From Eutreptiella sp. 'Long Island Sound 2002' (taxonomy: Eukaryota; Euglenozoa; Euglenophyceae; Eutreptiales; Eutreptiaceae), in the NCBI GenBank assembly GCA_964036045.1, contig OZ038383.1, forward strand, positions 9,874,430-9,938,429: 64,000 nt of DNA. The letters are read 5' to 3'. The position numbers were made by a program, and so were the translations under genes. The notes under the pieces are model-generated. The model did not search any database and was not told the origin of the DNA. It saw only the letters and a list, made by a program, of their open reading frames with translations. Shown one piece after another: positions 56,698-64,000 of this stretch. The number at the start of each line of letters is the position of its first letter. Within the stretch, counting starts at the first letter, position 1.

Positions 56698-59600
56698 AGT
56701 TGAAAAGGGGGTTTGAGGTGTTAACATTGGGTGAAATGGGTTTTGAGGGCATGGGGGGGGGGTTGAAAAGGGGGTTTGAGGTGTTGGCACTGGGTGAAAT
56801 GTGTTTGGAGGGCATGGGGGCAATTGAAAAGGTGGTTTGAGGTGTTGGCGGCGGGTGAAAGGTGTCATGGGGGGAGTTGAAAAGGGGGTTTGAGGTGTTG
56901 GCACTGGGTGAAATGTGTTTTGAGGGCATGGGGGGAGCTGAAAAAGTGGTTTGAGGTGTTGGCACTGGGTGAACTGTGTTTTGAGGGCATGGGGGCAATT
57001 GAAAAGGGGGTTTGAAGTGTTGGCACTGGGTGAATTGTGTTTTGAGGGCATGGGGGCAGTTGCAAAGGGGGTTTGAGGTGTTGGCACTGGGTGAAATGTG
57101 TTTTGAGGGCATGGGGCTAGTTGAAAAGGGGGTTTGAAGTGTTGGCACTAGGTGAATTGTGTTTTGAGGGCATGGGGGCAGTTGCAAAGGGGGTTTGAGG
57201 TGTTGGCACTGGGTGAAATGTGTTGTGAGCGCATGGGGGGAGTTGAAATGCGTGTTTGAGGTGTTGGCACTAGATGAATTGTGTTTTGAGGGCATGGGGG
57301 AAGTTGAAAAGGGGGTTTGAGGTGTTGGCACGGGTGGAAATGTGTTTTGAGGGCATGGGGGCAGTTGAAAAGGGGGTTTGAGGTGTTGGCACTGGGTGAA
57401 ATGTGTTGTGAGCGCATGGGGGCAATTGAAAAGGGGGTTTGAGGTGTTGGCACGGGTTCAAATGTGTTGGGGGGCATGGGGGGAGTTGAAAAGGGGGTTT
57501 GAGGTGTAGGCACCGGGTGAAATGTGTTTTGAGGGCATGGGGGGAGTTGAAAAGGTGGTTTGAGGTGTTGGCACCGGGTGAAATGTGCTTTCAGGGCATG
57601 GGGGCTGTTGAAAAGGGGGTTTGAGGTGTTGGCACTGGGTGAAATGTGCCTTGAGGGCATGGGGGCAATTGAAAAGGGTGGTTGAGGTGTTGGCACCGGG
57701 TGAAATGTGTTTTGAGGGCATGGGGGGAGTTGAAAAGGGGGTTTCGGGTGTTGGCACCGGGTGAAATGTGCTTTGAGGTCATGGGGGCAGTTGAAAAGGG
57801 GGTTTCAGGTGTTGGCACCGGGTGAAATGTGTTTTCAGGGCATGGGGGCAATTGAAAAGGGGGTTTGAGGTGTTGGCACTGGGTGAAATATGTTTTGAGG
57901 GTATGGGGGCAGTTGAAAGGGGGGTCTGGGGTGTTGGCACCGGGTGAATTGTGTTTTGAGGGCATGGGGGCAGTTGAAAAGGTGGTTTGAGGTGTTGGCA
58001 CCGGGTGAAATGTGTTTTGAGGGCATGGGGGCAGTTGCAAAGGGGGTTTGAGGTGTGGACCTGGGTGAAGTATGTTTTGAGGGCATTGGGGCACTTGCAA
58101 AGGGGGTTTGAGGTGTTGGCACCGGGTGAAATATGTTTTGAGGGCATGGGGGGAGTTAAAAGGGGGGGTTTGAGGTGTTGGCACCGGGTGAAATGTGTTT
58201 TGAGGGCATGGGGGGAGTTGAAAAGGTGGTTTGAGGTGTTGGACCCGGGTGAAATGTGTTTTGAGGGCATGGGGGCTGTTGAAAAGGGGGTTTGAAGTGT
58301 TGGCAACGGGTGAATTGTGTTTTGAGGGCATGGGGGCAGTTGCAAAGGGGGTTTGAGGTGTTGGCACTGGGTGAAATGTGTTGTGAGGGCATGGGGGGAG
58401 TTGAAATGCGTGTGTGAGGTGTTGGCACTAGATGAATTGTGTTTTGAGGGCATGGGGGAGGTTGAAAAGGGGGTTTGAGGTGTTGGCACGGGTGGAAATG
58501 TGTTTTGAGGGCATGGGGGCAGTTGAAAAGGGGGTTTGAGGTGTTGGCACTGGGTGAAATGTGTTGTGAGCGCATGGGGGCAATTGAAAAGGGGGTTTGA
58601 GGTGTTGGCACTGGGTGAAATGTGTTGTGAAGGCATGGGGGGAGTTGAAAAGGGGGTTTGAGGTGTTGGCACCGGTTGAAATGTGCTTTCAGGGCATGGG
58701 GGCTGTTGAAAAGGGGGTTTGAGGTGTTGGCACTGGGTGAAATGTGTTTTGAGGGCATGGGGGCAATTGAAAAGGGTGGTTGAGGTGTTGGCACCGGGTG
58801 AAATGTGTTTTGAGGGCATGGGGGGAGTTGAAAAGGGGGTTTGGGGTGTTGGCACCGGGTGAAATGTGCTTTGAGGTCATGGGGGCAGTTGAAAAGGGGG
58901 TTTCAGGTGTTGGCACCGGGTGAAATGTGTTTTCAGGGCATGGGGGCAGTTGAAAAGGGGGTTTGAGGTGTTGGCACCGGGTGAAATATGTTTTGAGGGC
59001 ATGGGGGCAGTTGAAAGGGGGGTCTGGGGTGTTGGCACCGGGTGAAATGTGTTTTGAGGGCATGGGGGCAATTGAAAAGGTGGTTTGAGGTGTTGGCACC
59101 GGGTGAAATGTGTTTTGAGGGCATGGGGGAAGTTGAAAAGGGGGTTTGAGGTGTTGGCACTGGGTGAAATGTGTTGTGAGCGCATGGGGGCAATTGAAAA
59201 GGGGGTTTGAGGTGTTGGAACGGGGTGAAATGTGTTGTGAGGGCATGGGGGGAGTTGAAAAGGTGGTTTGAGGTGTTGGCACCGGGTGAAATGTGCTTTC
59301 AGGGCATGGGGGCTGTTGAAAAGGGGGTTTGAGGTGTTGGCACTGGGTGAAATGTGTTTTGAGGGCATGGGGGCAATTGAAAAGGGTGGTTGAGGTGTTG
59401 GCACCGGGTGAAATGTGTTTTGAGGGCATGGGGGGAGTTGAAAAGGGGGTTTGGGGTGTTGGCACCGGGTGAAATGTGCTTTGAGGTCATGGGGGCAGTT
59501 GAAAAGGGGGTTTCAGGTGTTGGCACTGGGTGAAATGTGTTTTCAGGGCATGGGGGCAGTTGAAAAGGGGGTTTGATGTGTTGGCACCGGGTGAAATATG

Positions 59601-60722
59601 TTTTGAGGGTATGGGGGCAGTTGAAAGGGGGGTCTGGGGTGTTGGCACCGGGTGAAATGTGTTTTGAGGGCATGGGGGGAGTTGAAAAGGTGGTTTGAGG
59701 TGTTGGCACCGGGTGAAATGTGTTTTGAGGGCATGGGGGCAGTTGCAAAGGGGGTTTGAGGTGTGGACCTGGGTGAAGTATGTTTTGAGGGCATTGGGGC
59801 AGTTGAAAAGGGGGTTTGAGGTGTTGGCACCGGGTGAAATGTGTTTTGAGGGCATGGGGGGAGTTGAAAGGGGGGGTTTGAGGTGTTGGCACTGGGTGAA
59901 CTGTGTTTTGAGGGCATGGGGGCACTTGCAAACGGGGCTTCAAGTGCTGGCACCGGGTGAAATGTGTTTTGAGGGCATGGGGGGAGTTGAAAAGGGGGTT
60001 TGAGGTGTTGGCACCGGGTGAAATGTGTTTTGAGGGCATGGGGGCAGTTGAAAAGGGGGTTTCAGGTGTTGGCACTGGGTGAATTGTGTTTTGAGGGCAT
60101 GGGGGCAATTGAAAAGGGGGTTTGAGGTGTTGGCACTGGGTTAATTGTGTTTTGAGGGCATGGGGGCAGTTGAAAAGGGGGTTTGAGGTGTTGGCACTGG
60201 GTGAAATGTGTTTTGAGGGCATGGGGGCTGTTGAAAAGGGGGTTTGAAGTGTTGGCACCGGGTGAATTGTGTTTTGAGGGCATGGGGGCAGTTGCAAAGG
60301 GGGTTTGAGGTGTTGGCACTGGGTGAAATGTGTTGTGAGCGCATGGGGGGAGTTGAAATGCGTGTTTGAGGTGTTGGCACTAGATGAATTGTGTTTTGAG
60401 GGCATGGGGGAAGTTGAAAAGGGGGTTTGAGGTGTTGGCACGGGTGGAAATGTGTTTTGAGGGCATGGGGGCAGTTGAAAAGGGGGTCTGAGGTGTTGGC
60501 ACTGGGTGAAATGTGTTGTGAGCGCATGGGGGCAAGAGGTGTTGGCACGGGTTGAAATGTGTTGTGAGGGCATGGGGGGAGTTGAAAAGGGGGTTTGAGG
60601 TGTAGGCACTGGGTGAAATGTGTTTTGAGGGCATGGGGGGAGTTGAAAAGGTGGTTTGAGGTGTTGGCACCGGGTGAAATGTGCTTTCAGGGCATGGGGG
60701 CTGTTGAAAAGGGGGTTTGAGG
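56698..60722. repeat. 61-bp satellite, array C
   Basis: About 66 units, same orientation as A and B. The monomer variant AGTTGAAATGCGTG recurs at 57,241, 58,399 and 60,351 (and once in array A at 33,341), giving block spacings of 1,158 and 1,952 bp (about 19 and 32 monomers). Monomers containing GTGTGGACCTGGGTGAAG occur near 58,054 and 59,763. The array stops after GGGGGTTTGAGG and joins directly to the 393-bp repeated segment. Confidence 0.97.
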
Positions 60723-61115
60723 AATTTCGATCCAACCTGCCCTGCAGCAAGGAGATGTAATCCAGCTCATGCTCGACACACAAATCTGCGTCCTTTGTGC
60801 AGGCACCTTTGCTTTGTTCTGGTATTCTTGATGGATGAAATTTTCAGTTTTTGCATTCCTCGAGCTCTAAGTAAATTGTGCTGTTACAACAAGTCAAGTC
60901 TATTTGTTCAACCTGCATTTTGTGAGTTTCGGTGATTGGACACTTTTGACCCTGGGATCCATAGTCAGCACGCCAGCTGATCAAATCAATCTTCCATTTC
61001 TATTTCGTTCCGGTAACAGTGTTTTGGTAGCAGAGTTTCTGACCCATCAACATCCCCTTTGCACACACACTTATGTATGGACAACTGAGAGTTTGAGAAT
61101 ATCTCAAGGACTGTG
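60723..61115. repeat. 393-bp duplicated segment, copy 1
   Basis: Starts AATTTCGATCCAACCTGCCC and ends ATCTCAAGGACTGTG. It recurs at 63,085-63,477 (offset 2,362) with only a few substitutions (for example GCATTTTGTG/GCATCTTGTG) and no indels. Its left edge coincides with the end of array C. Confidence 0.93.
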
Positions 61116-61932
61116 CGGGGGGACACAGCTATGAGTCCTTCTTCTTGCTGCCCTTGTGTGAGGTAGCAGTAGATGGTCATTGAGAGTTGCAGCAAACAAA
61201 CTGCCATGGTCATCATTTTGTGTGGAATAGGAGGTAATGCACCATATGGCAGCATTATCCTTCTGAAGCCCCTTTTTTGTACCACAGGTCCTTGTTCACT
61301 GCGGATGATATAGTCTCCAAACGCCAACTTCTTATTGACCTGATCCTTGAGCTTGATGTATGGCTTCATCAGAACCCAGGCAAGGCACCGCCTTCAGCTT
61401 TCTTTGCCAAGCAGCAGGTTGCTCCACTGCTTGCACGCTTGCTGAACTGGCCTTTTGGGTGGTGGATTACCTATGGGATTCACCGTTACTTGTGTGATTT
61501 CAGAATTGGTGATCTTTCCATACTGAGATTTTTTTAATATTGGGCACTGCTCAGGCCGTAAGATGAGGACGCTATGGGCAGAAGTTGCATACCGGACTGA
61601 CAAGAAGGCGATAGGTGCTGCTAGCTGAAGACAGCAAGCCTCTTTGTGTATCATTTGTTTTCTGTCTGCTACTCCTCAAGTACTCGGGCCAAAGAGTACA
61701 GCACATCCACTGTTGCCTGTTGCCTGCTTTTTCCACTCTGCTCCTATTTGTCGAAAATGATGCTGTCTTCTGTGCTTGGTGTGTGGTGGGGTCACGTGGG
61801 AACACGGTGCCTGCCCCCGATGGTTCTACAATATGTATGACATCCCATTCTTGTTGGTGTTGTCGTGTGGCTCTTTGCGTTGCCCCATTTGTCACCGTTT
61901 GCACTGTGTCTCATTCTGGCTTGACTCGTCAG
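61116..61932. other. Interval before the RPN2-like exon
   Basis: No assigned gene. A minus-strand open segment (about 61,272-61,369) reads MKPYIKLKDQVNKKLAFGDY, IIRSEQGP and is protein-like. The plus strand over the same bases (SLFTADDIVSKRQLLIDLIL) is also open, so strand and status stay undecided. No exon encoding the expected preceding RPN2 repeats was found here. Confidence 0.5.
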
Positions 61933-62085
61933 GATGCTGTGGAGATCCTCGAGAGGCTGGCTAAAGACAGTGTGGATTGTATCCGTCGGATGGCATTCAT
62001 CAGCTTGGCTATGGTGATAATTCACCAACCAAACGGCAGTGAAAAAGTAGATGCACTCCGAAAGACATTGGACGAGAGGATTAAG
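61933..62085 (+). CDS. RPN2: Exon of 26S proteasome regulatory subunit RPN2/PSMD1
   Basis: A 153-bp, 51-codon open exon bounded by CGTCAG| and AAG|GTTCC. It encodes DAVEILERLAKDSVDCIRRM, AFISLAMVIIHQPNGSEKVD, ALRKTLDERIK. This aligns by eye with the last proteasome/cyclosome repeat of RPN2/PSMD1: the family pattern is A...L..L..DPV..VRQ.A.IA..M..IQ, followed by a ..V..F...Y..VI segment. RPN2 is the scaffold of the 19S base and contacts RPN13. The exon is phase 0 at both ends. In the family, the next residues should be a KFGA.LAQGI.DAGGRN stretch; I do not find it before 64,000, so either the following intron is long or the gene is fragmentary. The preceding repeats are not found between array C and this exon. 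Confidence 0.75.
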
Positions 62086-62159
62086 GTTCCTGGCCATTTT
62101 TTCACAGTTGATGCGTGTCCGGAAGGGAAGCAAGCAGTGCCATGGTTTCGGATAGAATC

Positions 62160-62276
62160 TTTTCCTTGTCATTTGTTCGAACAACCAAATTCTTTGGACA
62201 AAAACCAGCATGGAGCGTTTTTCCTTGTCATTTGTTCGAACAACCGAATTCTTTGGACAAAAACCAGCATGGAGCG
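62160..62276. repeat. 59-bp period tandem duplication
   Basis: Two 58-bp units starting TTTTCCTTGTCATTTGTTCG (62,160-62,217 and 62,219-62,276), one substitution apart (AACCAAATTC/AACCGAATTC). Confidence 0.9.
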
Positions 62277-63084
62277 TCAGACTGTGGTGTGCAATGGATT
62301 TGTATTTGTTTCTGTTTGTCTTTCTTTCAAATTTATTCTCTCAGTTCAGTTAGGTCGCCCCGCACTTCCTGGAGTGCGCAACCCCCCCCCCCCCCCCACC
62401 CCACCCCCTCTCTGTGTGCCAACAGGGTTGGTATGTGCCCGAACATCATGTTGGTGCGCACAAACCCCGACCCAATAGGAGAGCCACACCTGTGCGCTCT
62501 GTCTCCGTGTGATCTGTGAGTTAGCGGGGGTGAATGTTGTCGACAACGGATTTCGTGTTGTTTCATGCACCCAATTTGCAATTGCGATTGCTTCGTCACA
62601 TAATGCCAGGGTGCACAGAAAGCGCAAACCCCAATTTGACAAATTCGAGCTAACCGCTGTGCTTCAAGACCCCAAGGCGCGTTTGAATTCTGCACCAAAA
62701 AAAATGTTTCAAGGAGTTGCAGCCCAATTATGATGTGTGTGGCACATGACGTTCAGAGGGTTGGGATCTGAAGATCTATTTCAGGTCATCGAGCCAGAAT
62801 TGGTTTCTGGGTCGCAGTTAAGTTTAAAGAGGTGGCGTTTGCGTTGCATGCTCAAGTGAGGCGAATATGTGTGGGCATACAATATCTGCTTGGACCACCC
62901 CACTGACACACGTGCGTTTGCTGTCCCTGGGCTGCCCGGAAAAGGTGGCAATTCCTTGTAAGTTGGGCACAGGGGATGGAGGCTATGAAAATTTTGGAAA
63001 GGACATGAGTCCGATTGGTACAAGACAAAGTCACGCTCCAAACTGCACAGGGGTAAGATGGCAAAATGTACTGCAAGATCAGCA

Positions 63085-63477
63085 AATTTCGATCCAACCT
63101 GCCCTGCAGCAAGGAGATGTAATCCAGCTCATGCTCGACACACAAATCTGCGTCCTTTGTGCAGGCACCTTTGCTTTGTTCTGGTATTCTTGATGGATGA
63201 AATTTTCAGTTTTTGCATTCCTCGAGCTCTAAGTAAATTGTGCTGTTACAACAAGTCAAGTCTATTTGTTCAACCTGCATCTTGTGAGTTTCGGTGATTG
63301 GACACTTTTGACCCTGGGATCCATAGTCAGCACGCCAGCTGATCAAATCAATTTTCTATTTCTATTTCGTTCCGGTAACAGTGTTTTGGTAGCAGAGTTT
63401 CTGACCCATCAACATCCCCTTTGCACACACACTTATGTATGGACAACTGAGAGTTTGAGAATATCTCAAGGACTGTG
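63085..63477. repeat. 393-bp duplicated segment, copy 2
   Basis: Second copy of 60,723-61,115, embedded in unique sequence on both sides. The array-flanking copy is therefore probably the derived one. No gene recognised within it. Confidence 0.93.
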
Positions 63478-64000
63478 TGAACACAATTTGTTCAGGCCTT
63501 GTCTGGAGCAGTGGGCTCAGCCCCAAATAGGCATTTGTCATGAAGTTGAAAGTAAACGGTGTTCCAAAAGCATCCGAGTCTCCTCTTTTGTCTTATTTGA
63601 CTGGCGCGTTGGCTATTTGGAGTATTTCTTTCCAGTGCTTTTTTTAAAAGGTTCACAGTCAATTTTGAAGTCGGGTGCTTGTGTTGCAAACTGGGTTTAG
63701 ATTATTTGTCCTCTGCTGGTGTTCGTTTCCGTGGGCTGGCTGAGTGCACTGATGGGGGAAAGGTGGTGGTAAGGTTTTTGTGGCAGCCTTTGACACACGG
63801 GTTCATGTGTTGCCTTGATTCTCTGGCTGTGATATGCCAGGCAAAGTTTGATAATCTGCAAGGGCCAAGTCCTCAAAAATGGATTCTTGCCAGCATTGTA
63901 CCGAGCCTGCATGTTTTTTGTGTGGTGTATGTTCAATGTTCATCCAGAACTGTGGTTTTGTTAGGGCACCCTAAGATCTTTTTGCCTAATGACAAATGCT

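Larger units (their letters stand above)
62086..64000. other. Interval downstream of the RPN2-like exon
   Basis: No further exon is assignable. It holds a 59-bp tandem duplication, a C-rich tract near 62,383-62,408, and the second 393-bp copy. An open plus-strand stretch at about 62,610-62,733 (HRKRKPQFDKFELTAVLQDP) is basic and protein-like but lacks a family match. This may be intronic if the RPN2 gene continues to the right. Confidence 0.5.

Noticed and set aside
32675-60722. CRISPR array
   Set aside because: Units are continuous and contain no unique spacers; the context is eukaryotic.
32610-60783. Dozens of long minus-strand open frames (up to 888 codons) and short plus-strand ones across the satellite
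   Set aside because: They arise because the 61-bp monomer lacks minus-strand stops in every frame; adjacent overlapping frames are equally open and no frame is favoured.

Overview
The window reads as a piece of nuclear genome from a unicellular photosynthetic eukaryote, most likely a green-lineage alga, although the lineage is inferred and not proven. The evidence is GT-AG spliceosomal introns, a Zn-knuckle SR splicing factor, an exon of proteasome subunit RPN2, exons of a plant-type EF-hand protein, and a membrane-anchored glycosyltransferase with a cysteine-rich tail of the kind I associate with algal enzymes. There are no bacterial operons, Shine-Dalgarno sites or CRISPR arrays.

Layout. 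1-1,759: the 5' part of an intron-free, GC-rich glycosyltransferase gene on the minus strand, running off the left edge. 1,760-14,900: gene-poor DNA with poly-C/poly-G tracts, short tandem duplications, a pentanucleotide satellite, dispersed repeats and relics of a protein family ending in a GEHVQ-FK motif. 15,034-16,464: an intact, intron-free, Spinster-like MFS transporter on the minus strand, with a perfect 16-bp hairpin just past its stop codon. 16,465-23,450: noncoding DNA with dispersed repeats, a C-rich minisatellite and a small terminal-inverted-repeat element. 23,451-25,953: a four-exon SR protein gene (RRM, CCHC knuckle, RS domain) on the minus strand that assembles cleanly into 290 codons. 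25,954-28,892: noncoding, with a fold-back element.

28,893-60,722 is the dominant structure. A 3.8-kb block (28,893-32,674) is followed by a G-rich 61-bp satellite (array A, 32,675-40,412), a 1.3-kb interlude, array B (41,732-52,618) and a 0.3-kb unique stretch. A more than 99% identical second copy of the block (52,917-56,697) then leads into array C (56,698-60,722). All arrays have the same orientation and total about 22.6 kb, or roughly 370 monomers. The blocks carry two exons of a plant-type EF-hand protein and a coding-like 3' end of an unidentified gene. The long minus-strand reading frames across the arrays (up to 888 codons) follow from the monomer lacking TTA, CTA and TCA on the plus strand and are not annotated as genes.

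60,723-64,000: array C abuts a 393-bp segment repeated at 63,085-63,477. Between the two copies lies one well-bounded exon of RPN2/PSMD1 (61,933-62,085, plus strand).

The genes are unrelated housekeeping functions (secretory-pathway glycosylation, vacuolar transport, splicing, proteasome, calcium signalling) and do not form a pathway. The point of interest is the satellite and segmental-duplication architecture.
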